Source of the DNA: Stratiolaelaps scimitus
Lineage: Eukaryota; Arthropoda; Arachnida; Mesostigmata; Laelapidae
Direction: 5' to 3'
Length of the DNA stretch: 64,000 bases
Assembly (NCBI GenBank): GCA_019614645.1
Contig: JABWDB010000007.1
Location: forward strand, 10,739,501-10,803,500
In this document: piece by piece, positions 34,619 to 45,879 of the stretch
How positions within the stretch are numbered: position 1 is the stretch's first letter
How the letters are laid out: each line of letters begins with the position of its first letter
The notes under the pieces: generated by a model
Seen by the model: only the letters and a program-made list of their open reading frames with translations
The model's database searches: none
What the model was told of the DNA's origin: nothing
Position numbers and translations under genes: made by a program

Positions 34619-37600
34619 TATATATATGTATGTCATATATAGATTTGATGTGCCTACACATGCTTATTTTAATTTTTCTTCACTTCTATTCTTCCTCATT
34701 CGCTTAGATCTATTATATTTGGAGGGTGCCAATCAAACAATACCTGACAATGTCATGATTTTTTTGCTAGATAACAACGTGCGTGTTCGTGCATTTCAAA
34801 ATACACATATCTTACCCAGAATAGCTATTTGCTGTGGCTAAGTTGAGACAGATATAGCTCTTCAGAAGTAAGTCATTGCTTTTGAAATTGATTCGAAAGC
34901 AACAATTCGTTTGTGCCGGTGATGCACCCCCGGATAGCCGGATTTCCAGTGCCGGCAAGCGACAACAACTCAAGCCTCCCTTCTCAGCGGGCGGCAAAGA
35001 GTGCAAATAGGTGAATACGCACTACATCGATTCCGGGAAACGCTAAATACTTGGCCAACGGAAGACCAGCATCCAGACCTACCCTAAACAGGCTTCTACG
35101 CTGTAGGTCCGCGATCGTTATGAGCACCCAATGAGTTCCTCTGAGCTTCTCCGTTCTTCGGGTTTGCCCCACGTGTACGCAGTATTTGTACTCAGTGCTA
35201 CACTTCGAAGCTGTTCGGTACCACCGCAGGCGCAGCGTCTCCCACTTTGAGGGCTGCTCCAACGAGCACCGCCATCATCTCCCGCAGTTCAATAATGATG
35301 TGGTATTGTATTGGATTCACATTAAGAGGCGTCACTGGAGACACTCCTGTACTGATCAGCACCTGAATGTTGCTTGGACGTTCGGTGCTCGTATGGGACT
35401 TGTGAGGTGCGACGACGAATCGAATCCTACGAATATATCAGTTAGCAAATCTGTGAACAGGAGCTAACACTTTGTGGAACTCGCCATCGCATGTTAACTG
35501 TTACACGCTCATGTTGAAAGACATCGGATTGAATAGGAAACAATAACATATTAGCATTTGGATTTATTTAATGTCATCGACAACGGCTGAACACCACCAT
35601 ATATATACATATATATACTTCGAAATAGTTCTCAGCCAGTTGACTGTGGCCTAGAACTCAGAGTTACAATTTTCACTGTGGCGAATGACAAACAAACCTT
35701 GAATATAGTGAATATAGAAAATGCTGTTGGCCTCTCGAATCGGAAAAAAATCGAATCACCGAGAGCACTCAAGACAATCACAGCCCGTCTAATAGTCGCC
35801 TGGCGAACCTTGAACACGCCGTCAATGATCAAATCAAACTATTCGTCACCTTTCGATTCAATGGGATATATCTCGTGTCCCCGTTAACTTTTTGAACTAC
35901 CTGCCCAAGCTGCTTTATCATGATCTATGTGTCGATTCTCATATCATTTATATTTCAGGAACGAGCCACCTGTATTTGTCCGCTGTATGTTTACAGGCCC
36001 TGCTTGTACCTCTCGACACTACAGAAGATAGATATTTATCGCTGGCGAAGCTGATGTCGACCAGAATATTTCGTGCGAGTGGCTTCTCCGATAGCGTTGC
36101 GAATAGTTATGATTCAGTGGTTATTCGGCGACACTATGGTTTCTCGATTCATCTTGACAGCAGACAGAAAGGCCTTATTTTTCTCTATCCAGGCGAGTTT
36201 TGTTGTTATTCACACAGAGCAGGTCGGCCGGAGTGGGTTATATAATCGATTGCTGAGGATGAGGGTGACATCGGCAATTTAGACTAACTGCTCCTGTATA
36301 GTACATATCACAGCTACAAGTTCATTGCAGGGCGTGGCCGTACCGCTTGTAATCGATTGTAATCGTCACGGGAGTGTACATCATACTGAGCGTGGCATGA
36401 CTCGTGGTCCTTGTCATATTCATCGAGACATCGAAGATACACTCACAGACACACGGAAACATTGAAATTACCCCCAGGGACCAATAGCGTCTGTCATCTA
36501 GTTCGGCGCAGATGTATGGTCCGTGTATGCCTGCTCGCTGAAGCACCCTTCCCACGATAAAGCGCGTTTAGCTTTATTCGAGCGGCACCCTGTTGTTGTC
36601 CACTGGCGAATGAAGTCAATTACGCGAGGACACGATAAGATTTTTGACGGGAACGCTGAACGGCGCTTGGGGTCGCTGCCATCGCACGAAATCACCGCTG
36701 TGGTGGGCCGCCCGTTTCGCCTGTTGGTGGCGCGAATGACGAGGTATCTCTATGTAGCCGTAGACCTGGTGGCTTGGTGGACACCTCGTGACGACTCGTG
36801 CACTCGCCGGTAGCCGGGCCAGGTCGAATGCACACAAATCATGTGAAATTGCAGCGCCGGCCAGTTTTCTCTTCGACCATAGTGTTTTTCTTCGATATTT
36901 TTCACTGGCCTTTATTTTCCCTCTGTCGCTTTTCTGTCTCGTCATCTAGCTCTGGAGATGTGGCGCTCGGGGAAACCGACTTGTGGACACAACTGGAAGC
37001 TGAGCAGTGCTTCGTCAAGGGCTTGGCCACGGGACGAAGTGCAGTCTAAAGGTTGAAAGGTGTTCTCGAGAGCGCGGATTGATGTTATGTGTATGCGAAC
37101 AATCGAGTCACAATTGTTGGATGAACATCCCGAGAACTGATGTGCTGTTCGGTGATAATTATCCTGTTACACGAGGATTGAGTGATTATAGTAGTCGTAT
37201 GCGTAATGCCCAATACTGAATGATTCGATTGGACTTCCGGATCGAGCTTTCCGGAACGTCCGAGGGATGCGGCGTTGCCGTCAGCCTCAGTCTCACACCG
37301 TGACGGGTGCTAGACGACCGATTATGAAGGCGATGTAATAATAAACATTGTAAAGGGATGAAAACAATTCACTAACTCGGAAACGATACAGAACCACAAG
37401 GAGAAGTGACTCTAGAAAAATCACCGCGTCAGAATATCATAATGTATAATCAGTTCATGGGACTACAGCATGCCCATATGCAGAATGACATTGCGGATGG
37501 ATACCCTTTTTGCTAGGTCTTCGGAGCATCTTGACTTGCTTTTTGGGCTTCCAAAATAAGTGGATAAGGACCAAATCCCGGAACGAGTATGATCTAGTCA

Positions 37601-38049
37601 TCTAGTGATCTATTGTTTCTACCTAGCCAAACGGGCTAAACTATTATTGGCGCCCGTTCCGTAGTTCGCTAGTTGCTATAATCCCTGTGCACCAGCTATG
37701 ACTGTAGCACCGATGTTCTCAGTTGATTTACGATCTTGTAATAGCGCTAGATGTCTTACTAGATATCGCTCGTTGCATATTGACGATGTATTTCATCATC
37801 TAAGTGTATATTCTGCATTACCAATAGAGGAATCAGGACCCGATCTGTTTGGTATATTGTCGACCATGGAAAAGCTATGCATGGATTTGCCTCCTATGTC
37901 CGCGGTGCGAATTATTATCTATCCATAGTCAATGGACATCTGAATCATCGCCTCACCGTGACCACTATCCGTGGAGTCTGTGAGGTCCGCGACCAGCTGA
38001 CACCAGCAGACAATGCCACAGAAGACGTTGTAGTTTGATAGGCTACGCA

Positions 38050-38051
<2 letters not shown>

Positions 38052-38084
<33 letters not shown>
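38052..38084. repeat. (TA)n microsatellite
   Basis: A 33-base uninterrupted TA tract in intergenic DNA. Confidence 0.95.
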
Positions 38085-38088
<4 letters not shown>

Positions 38089-40559
38089 CCGTATTGTATA
38101 TCACAGTCTGCAATTCACTTCTCAAATTCATCGATCACACAGGAATCCGTTACAGTGACACCATCGCCTTGTGCGATCCCTCCATCGATTCCGTCACCAG
38201 CTAGCTCTTCAAAAAGAGTGACATGCCCTTTGACTAGGAGCACGAGCAGCGTGCTCAAAGACTTCGGAGTCGAAAAACCAAATGGACTGCCACTGACAGA
38301 CACACTCAGTACAACTACTCAGCCGTATGTACACGAAGTATGTTACATGTGGCCAACATAAACTCACGGAGCAGCAGTCGATCTGAAAGTGGCAAAAAGT
38401 CGTGACATGTCATCATCAGCAACGACAGCAACAATAACAACGCCATCGACAATAGTGGTCCAAAGAAGATGACACCGGTGATGTTCAAGGATCACCAACG
38501 ACAACAAAAAGAGTTCAGTCATTGTCAGCTTCGTTGTTTCGGTCAGTATCGGCCTGATTTTAACAACGTGTTCAAGTTAGGCGGTGTACGGTACAAATCG
38601 GAGCGGTTTATATTGATGTTAGAATTGTTGGTAATAAATAAAGATGACATGAGTTTGTAATCTTAATTCATGTAAAGTTTGGCGTATTTCAAGATATTTG
38701 ATATAAATATATTCAAGATAGTCGAAGGCGAGTAACGCCGTGGGGCGTATAAGAAACGCAAAATTAATTCATCTGGGCAAAATGCATTTGTCCTACTCTA
38801 TCTCGGAGTCCTTAGTACCCTAAAAACTTTCAAGTATGTTTTTGGCTTTGTAATAACTAAGCATATAAGCACATAGTAAAACCACCTTTAGAACTCGATA
38901 CCGTAAGAAAAGCGCTTTCTGATTATAAAACAGATATATATATATCTCCGTTTACGTGTCTTCAGGAAGAGCATAATATTTCTTTCTCGATTCTATTTGC
39001 ACCTATGTTTGTTACCAAGAGTAAGGTACGTGCCAATCTAAAGAGGCATTTACATGACAGAGGCCAACTATGTGTGAGCTCGTTGATATCTACTCGTCTG
39101 AATAGATGGTCTTAGAACCCTGGGAGAGGTTCCCCTGTTCGATCTCACAGGCGTGATCCTTTCCTAACCTCACACTAAACCTCTATAGAACGTTGGTATC
39201 CCTTGTTCTCGGTAGATACAATGGTATCCGCATGTGAAGACAATACGTTCTTTGTGCTCCAAATGAAAAGAGTGTCACTTCTTCAATGCAGACAACCTGT
39301 AATGCAGCCTCAAGTGCTGTGGTCTGCAACACGGGTGGCCTCCCTTTGATATGGGAACAAATAGGCAGAAATAAGATGCTTACTGATCTGAGCTCAGCCT
39401 CAGAATTCCTGAGCTGGACTACCTTCTCAAGTTCTAATGTACTCCTCTACGATGCGGTATTGTTGAAGCTGGTCCATACACACTACATACAACATACCCA
39501 CATTTAGAATAGTCGTGTATAAGAACTGCTAGAACAAGGGGCAGTTCGATTGAGTGAACGCGGGGTCGCTGGAAGTGACAAAGAGTAGCTTAGGTGTTTC
39601 AGATAGAATATGTCATATTGTATGGAAAGTCGTTTGAAGTGGCCGACACTTAAGGGGAGCTACTCAACGATGCAACATCATCATCCTGCCTAGTAGGTCG
39701 TTGAAAGACGAAGTATCAGCAAAAGGCGTCCATCATGGGGCGCCCCAGTTGAACGGTGTGGCATTATGGGCCAAGATTCCAGCGAATTTGGTCAAAGTGA
39801 CCAGACTTCTAGATTCGTGAAATAGGTCAATTGGAAGCGACGATCGCCCCTGTGTACGCTGTGGATTTCGATACATGATTCAACCGAACAGAATAAGTAT
39901 AATTAAGAGACAATAGGTTAGTCTGTTGAATTAGCACTTGTTCTTGTACTAACCAGAATTATATATGTGTATTTATTATCAATAGGTGTATTAAACGGTA
40001 TATAATAAATGTAATTAAAAAACATCGAATATATTGCATAAAAATAGTAAGATTATCCAAAGTGTCATTTGGTGTCGTCGCATACGAACATCAAGCAACA
40101 AATGTATCTATTTCTCAGGTCCTACAAAGATCTGTCTCATGTCGTCAATCATCCTGCATTCATTAAGCCGTCGGTCCGGAAAAGCTCATTCCGAGAACAA
40201 CACATAATACGCCCAATGCAATTTCTTGCTCAATTGGCACAAAGGCTGAATAACCATATTCACCACTAATGGTAAATGCTGTTAAGTCACGTCCAGCTTA
40301 TCTTCACATATATGCACCGCAGTGTCGTTAGCGGAAAGCCGAAAATTTCCCCTCCTGCAAGCCGATTATTGTGTTAGCTTCTTTATTTTTCGTACAACCG
40401 CTTTCGTCATCTCTTTTCGGCCACCTGCTTTCAGCTTGATCCGTTTTTCCAAACGCCGACTCTATTTTGCTTGATGTGCTATATATATATATATATATAT
40501 AATATATATAAGCCGTATAGCGAAGTAGTTCGTTTAGTAAATTCCCTTGGACGTACATA

Positions 40560-40665
40560 GTCGACCTCAGTGGGGAACATTCGACCCGGCTGGAAACGAC
40601 GTCCTTTGTTTAGTCAAACAGCTGCCCTACAGAGCTACCCTTTCTCGCCAGAGGTACTACGCCTT
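40560..40665 (-). repeat. tRNA-derived SINE-like element, family F
   Basis: The minus strand has TAGCTCTGTAGGG (40637-40625), matching the Pol III A box at all but one position. About 40 bases on is GCCGGGTCGAATGTTCC (40590-40574), a degraded B box. The order and spacing are tRNA-like, but the D and T stems do not pair well, so this is read as a SINE head or tRNA pseudogene, not a working tRNA. Confidence 0.5.
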
Positions 40666-41494
40666 TCTTGGCTCACTTTGACGTTGGTCGGCTGTTTCGT
40701 CGAAGTACGGTAACAACATTCTTGCGTGGGCTAGTGACGTGGCCTGCTGTGACGAGGAGATAGGTCACCATGGCAGAGGATAGCCTGGGATCGACTCGAA
40801 CGACCGGCTGCTCAGTCGCCCACCGCTCATAGGCTAGTTCTCTATGGCCTTTGACCGTTGAGTTTGTCCTATCGTGCCAGGTTTGATTTGGTGAGGGCCG
40901 TCTGCCGGCCGAACACTGTAAGATAATGGTGACCTGAGGGACCTGCACAAAGTTATAGCTGTGGGGTAAACGCCAACCTCTGTGTCATTGCTGAGATTGG
41001 CGCTAGCGATCGCCGCTTAGCTGTGTTGAGCACCAACAACCAGTCCCTTCTCTGATAACGTCTGGCGGTGTGCAGGTGATCAGTGGCAGGGCCACAGGCC
41101 TGTCCTGACAATGTCTATCATGCTTCGTCTATGTTCTTTATCTGTCGTCCTTACAAGTTCGAAGCCTGAGATGCTCCCTGTCCTAAACTTCGCGGAGGGA
41201 TAGTTCTGCTGTTGCATACTCCACAGGATGGCAACAAGGTTAGTGTAATAGAAGCATGGCCTTGCTAACATAGAAAGTCATCACGCTGTACCTAGTAGCG
41301 ATTAAGATCGTAAGGTCGTCCCGTCTCCCACATTGAGGGGCAGTGACTATACCAGTTAGGGATATCTAGAAAATACAAACGATCAGATACGAAATCCAGA
41401 TTCGGCAATAGTGTACATGCATATTAGTGCTGTATAAATATATGAATTGCGCTCCCTAATAATTCACCCAGATGCCTCATATTCAAAGAGCTCA

Positions 41495-41715
41495 CAACCA
41501 GGTGAGCCTAGACACAGCGTGCAACAATTTGCACCGTCTGTACTTGGGAAAGAAGTATATGTACTCTCAATAGCCGAACGGGTGACGGGTTCGATTCCTA
41601 CCCGTTGCACATTTGCATTTAAGCCCGGGGGGCGGGTGTCCGTCTTGTGAAGCAATGGGAACGCGCTTCCTGGGACATTGACTATTAGGCTGAGAGTCAG
41701 CCCCCAAAGAAGTTC
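41495..41715 (+). repeat. tRNA-derived SINE-like element, family A, diverged head
   Basis: A perfect B box (GGTTCGATTCC) at about 41590 is followed by CCGTTGCACATTTGCATTTA. The family body follows (GTCCGTCTTGTGAAGCAATG, GACATTGACTATTAGGCTGAGAGTCAG). The A-box part is poorly preserved, so the left end is approximate. Confidence 0.55.
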
Positions 41716-41992
41716 AATAGCAGAGTACAGTTCAGTAGTAAAGATTACTACATTTGTCATTTTTGTAGTAGCACACTAACTATACGACCTAATTCACTGT
41801 GCACATAAATGTTACATAATACTCCTAGTATAGAAATTGAACCACTCTCTGATATAAAGAATAAAGTCTAACTTTCCTCACGAGATCGTCACAGGTTGAA
41901 GACAACTAGCTGATTCAGCTGTGTCCCGAGCTTCACATGTCCAATCGACTTTGTTCACACATGACTACCATCAATCAGTTGACACCATACAC

Positions 41993-41993
41993 A

Positions 41994-42030
<37 letters not shown>
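41993..42030. repeat. (AT)n microsatellite with one GT interruption
   Basis: AT tract of about 38 bases with GT at about 42019-42020. It lies just after the SINE-like copy at 41.5-41.7 kb. Confidence 0.9.
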
Positions 42031-44469
42031 GTATCTATCTCATGTATCGCTTTGCGTGGACGTGTGACTCAGCAATTCTCAAGGCATGACAAGAAGAAAA
42101 CAGAGAATAATGCCCCCACGCTTCTTGGCACAATGCATAGCGCAAGTCAACACCTCGCAAGGGATACCTACTCGAAAAATAATCGAGAAATGACTGACTG
42201 CGAGAACAAATCGGATGAAAATTAGAGGTAGCCTACGCGTGAGCTCGAAAGAAACATTGTGTACGACGTGAATCATCACCGCTGCGATCGGCATCTCGGC
42301 CAATCGTTCCCGTTCGCCATGTGCATTTTGCTGTGGCATTGACACACGATGTCTGTGTCCGTGTCTGTGTGTATGATACCAACGAGTAAATTTCCTCGGC
42401 GCCGCGGCTGTGAGCCATAGGCCTCGTCGTGACGAGCCACCGCGGCTGAGAAGAACGAAAGCGAAGGGGTCTTCATATCCATTTGATTCTCGTGCTTCCC
42501 CTGCCTGGCTTGATATCGCTCGTCAACCACCTCTCGATCCATGCGACAGTGCCGGCCCGCTATTTACTATTATAGCACGCGGCGATTCGACGTCTTCGTC
42601 TGCAGCAGCGGGGGTATCTTCAGTGTACCTCTCTCTCTCTCTCTCACTCTCTGCCTGTTCCCTCTCATCTCCTTTCTCTAGCATCTGGTCAATCCTCTTT
42701 GACCACTGCTGCGTATCGTATCACATAACTTGACCGGCCAAGTACCGGGCGCGTCAAGCGTCTAGAGCCGTTCGTTGAACGTCTTCAGCCTGATAGCTGC
42801 TGTGTGTGCCGCGGCTGTTCACAAAGGACAGCAAGCAGCCTTTGTGTCGTCTGTCCAAGTGTCAGAAACACTTGCGACTCAGCCGTCCCCCCATCACAGA
42901 CATCATGAGTATATATTTAGGATAATAACAACAACAGTGGAGAATAATGACACTCTGTACAAAAAAAAATGAAAGAGCGAGAGAGAGAGAGAAATTGGGA
43001 GGAGAGACATACATTATTGAAAAGAAGGATAAAGAACAAGCAGAAGATACTACGGGGCAATTGGCATCAGTTGCAAATCCAACAGTTAAGAGGAAGAGAG
43101 AGAGAGTTGTCATGTCGCCAGCAGAGGCCATCAAGCTCAATAGCCAGGTTCAACGAGGTACGACGTTGCTGTACGAAGCTATCGGACGCACTGTTGATAC
43201 ACCTACATCAACTCGCTGTGCTTCATGCGTGCATCAACAACACGAGCATGAGCAACAGCTTAAAGGAGCAATGACAACAACAGATCAGTTCTCTCTATTG
43301 CCACCATCCCCCCCACCCACTTCAGGGTCAAAATTACCGGGTTTACACAAAGTTGCCTATGCGGCCGGCACCAGGTGATTCACCACTGGGAGCTGGGCTC
43401 AGGTAGCCAAATATATATATATATATATATGTATAGCTGTACTCACACGGTCGGCGTCGATTTCGCTTTTCTGTGAGTTCAGACGTTTGCGACAGCAGGA
43501 GGTGCTTTTGCTATTAAGCGCCGCAATGTCTTTGTGATTCGGGTATTTGGTACGGGTATCGCTGCTCTATGCAGCGGTTCGAATTCGTTTGAAGAACACC
43601 AACAGAACTGACCTCTTGAAGTGTTGTTTGTCTCAACATAACAGTTCCTTGAATTAGTTTTAGTCGGCATGGTTGCATTCGAGTAAGCTAAGGTGCCGAT
43701 CCGTTCTGACAGTCCAGCATTGAACGGCAGCACGATTCGCCGCGCATATGTCTGTGTGCGTCTATTAGCTCGAGCAAATGGTGCAGAAGTTGCCAGGACA
43801 TCTTGGAACTATCGAGAAGCGTCGAAAGTATATTTGTATAAAAACACAGAGTATCAGCTAGATCGGACAACAAAGCTGTCTGACTGTCTTCCCTTCCGTT
43901 GGCGGCTCGAAGAGACAACAACAAGGATTATGCCGTCCACTGGAGACTATTATATTTCTATGTAGCAAATACACAACGATGATCACAAGCGGATTTGATC
44001 AAATGTAGAAGAGTATCAATTTAAATGATGCAGCTGTTGGGTTTCACGGACATTCTGTAAAAGGCTAACCAAACATCATTACAGGACGCTTATAGCGTAC
44101 GCATTTGTTAATAGTGATTGGTGATTAGCTCGCAGAATGAATCGCGCGCTGATTCGTATCACGATCATTGTACCATATTCGATGCATAAATGCACGCATA
44201 TACCATTTATGTAAGAAGTATATGTGTACGCATAGGCAATAACACCAACCAGACGAACATACTGATTGTGTTGAGATGGTAATGTTCTGTTCAAAAACAC
44301 CATGATCCTAACTGCAAGGCATTGTTTGTGTCACAATCCCTAATCCAATACTGAAAGCATAGGCTGGAAACAGCCAACGCAGACGTTTAAATCAACATAC
44401 GGGTTCCTGAGCAAATATTCAAAGCAAAAGGAGTGGACTAACGCTCAGTCTCAGAAAACACCGAAGATA

Positions 44470-44590
44470 AGGACAGATGCACCGAAATGGGGAGTTTGAA
44501 TCGAACCCGCCACCAGTGCATAACCACGATAGACGATTGGTTGTTTGGCTTACGCTATCCATACAGTCTCTGATTCGTGTAACTGGAATT
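44470..44590 (-). repeat. tRNA-derived SINE-like element, family C
   Basis: The minus strand has GGCGGGTTCGATTCAAACTCC (about 44511-44491), a strong B box. An A-box-like GGATAGCGTAAGCC lies upstream (about 44560-44545). The flanking body shows no match to family A. Confidence 0.5.
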
Positions 44591-45377
44591 CCACCACCAA
44601 CACCGTGATGGTGATTTGGCGTCGGTCTGGGAGGGCCGAGCACGAAGCCACGTGCATTTTTATTGGTCTCGGAGCTCGCTGTCGCCGATCGTTCCCAAAA
44701 AAATAACCGCTTGTCCTCGAGCTCATGGGGAGCTTAATGTGGCGCTCGAGTCCAACTCACCAGGTACATATGTAGAGAGAAACTAGTCGTAATCTCGGCT
44801 GTCGACAACTCTCTATGAACGTCTGACGTTTGTTCCACTGTCTAGCCATCTGATCCTCCGAGAACACAACGCTGAGCGTGTCGGAGGCGTTATCGGTTGG
44901 CAATCTCCAACAGCTACCGTTTTCCTGTTCGCTTTAATCAACCCTGACACGTCTTGTTTACGTTCAATAACACCGGACGGAGATCGAGTCGTAGTTGAAT
45001 GCACGGCAAATATGTATTCACGAGCGAGCTACAAGCGTTATCACAAAGAAAAAAAAACACAACACATACACCACAAACAGATCATTCGAATAAGCAGGAG
45101 TCAGCCAGCCAAATATAAACACGACGATATCGTGAGAACTCAACGATTGAGAGCGCGCCCAACCCTTTAGTCACATACGCTTCTCCCACGGAGCTAGCCC
45201 TCGTTGACATTCGCGCTTTTAGCATGCGCATCGGATTTATTTGCGAAATAACTTTTGACGAATCACGTATCACGATCAGGTTTCCGTTGGACTGCCATCC
45301 ATTGTTCCTATGGATTCAGGCCATCGTAATCGAAACTTATGTTTCATCGCGAACGTATTTCGAGTGGCATGTTTTCT

Positions 45378-45475
45378 ACCGACTAACGTGATTTGAACTC
45401 GCGAGCTCCACTTGATGCTCTGAAGTGTGTTAAGATATCTCTCCCAGCACCTCACCCGCTGGAGCTATTCATTTT
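45378..45475 (-). repeat. tRNA-derived SINE-like element, family D
   Basis: The minus strand has TAGCTCCAGCGGG (about 45467-45454), an A box with one extra base. GCGAGTTCAAATCACG follows about 55 bases on (45401-45387), a B box. The spacing is that of a tRNA with a variable arm. The stems are imperfect, so a SINE or tRNA pseudogene is favoured over a live tRNA. Confidence 0.5.
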
Positions 45476-45801
45476 TGTTCTATCACGGCGTCATCCAGGA
45501 ATGTCCGATTAATGGCTATTCTGGGGGACCCATACTGTTTCAGCTCACTGTCAGGACGGTGATCCGAAACGGATCCAATTGCTCATGAGCATTTCCCACA
45601 GGCAGCCTATCTCTTTCGTAGATTGTAAAGAATCCGCCAGCCAATTTGAGACATTCGGACGAAACGTCATCGCTCCCGAATTTCAAAAGTTGGCTGGCGA
45701 GTCTGGTCGCGTCCGCCAATCGGGGCATTCGCTTTACTTTATCTCTCGCGGCGTTCCCACCCATTGCGTCGTCGTCGTCGTTGTTTTTGTCGCTGGCCGA
45801 G

Positions 45802-45870
45802 ATGGCGATCGGAATGGCCCCATTTGAACTGAATCCGTCACCATCACGCCCGTCGAAGTTCATACTGCGA
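45802..45870 (+). CDS. Candidate first coding exon with perfect donor
   Basis: An ATG with a good context (GAG before ATGG) encodes MAIGMAPFELNPSPSRPSKF plus ILR. It meets an exact donor, CGA followed by gtaagt, at 45871, in phase 0. The opposite strand holds a competing ATG-initiated 107-residue frame (45863-45540, starting MNFDGRDGDGFSSNGAIPIA) preceded by an AG one base before the ATG. Only one of the two can be the real gene. Neither is recognised. Confidence 0.25.
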
Positions 45871-45879
45871 GTAAGTATT

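Larger units (their letters stand above)
30310..45370. other. Long gene-poor stretch (15 kb)
   Basis: Holds AT tracts (33378, 33618, 38052, 40480, 41993, 43410), SINE-like copies at 40.6, 41.6 and 44.5 kb, the hairpin at 34.57 kb, and a GC- and GA/CT-rich island at 42.4-43.4 kb. In that island frames on both strands overlap; the longest, plus 42947-43378, is low-complexity Arg/Glu-rich. No gene can be supported. Confidence 0.5.

Noticed and set aside
40560..40665. Functional tRNA gene
   Set aside because: A and B boxes are tRNA-like but D, T and acceptor stems do not pair; better read as a SINE head or tRNA pseudogene.
42947..43378. 143-codon plus-strand ORF
   Set aside because: Largely Arg/Glu from GA repeats and Gln/Pro runs; overlapping frames on both strands; no splice-bounded structure.
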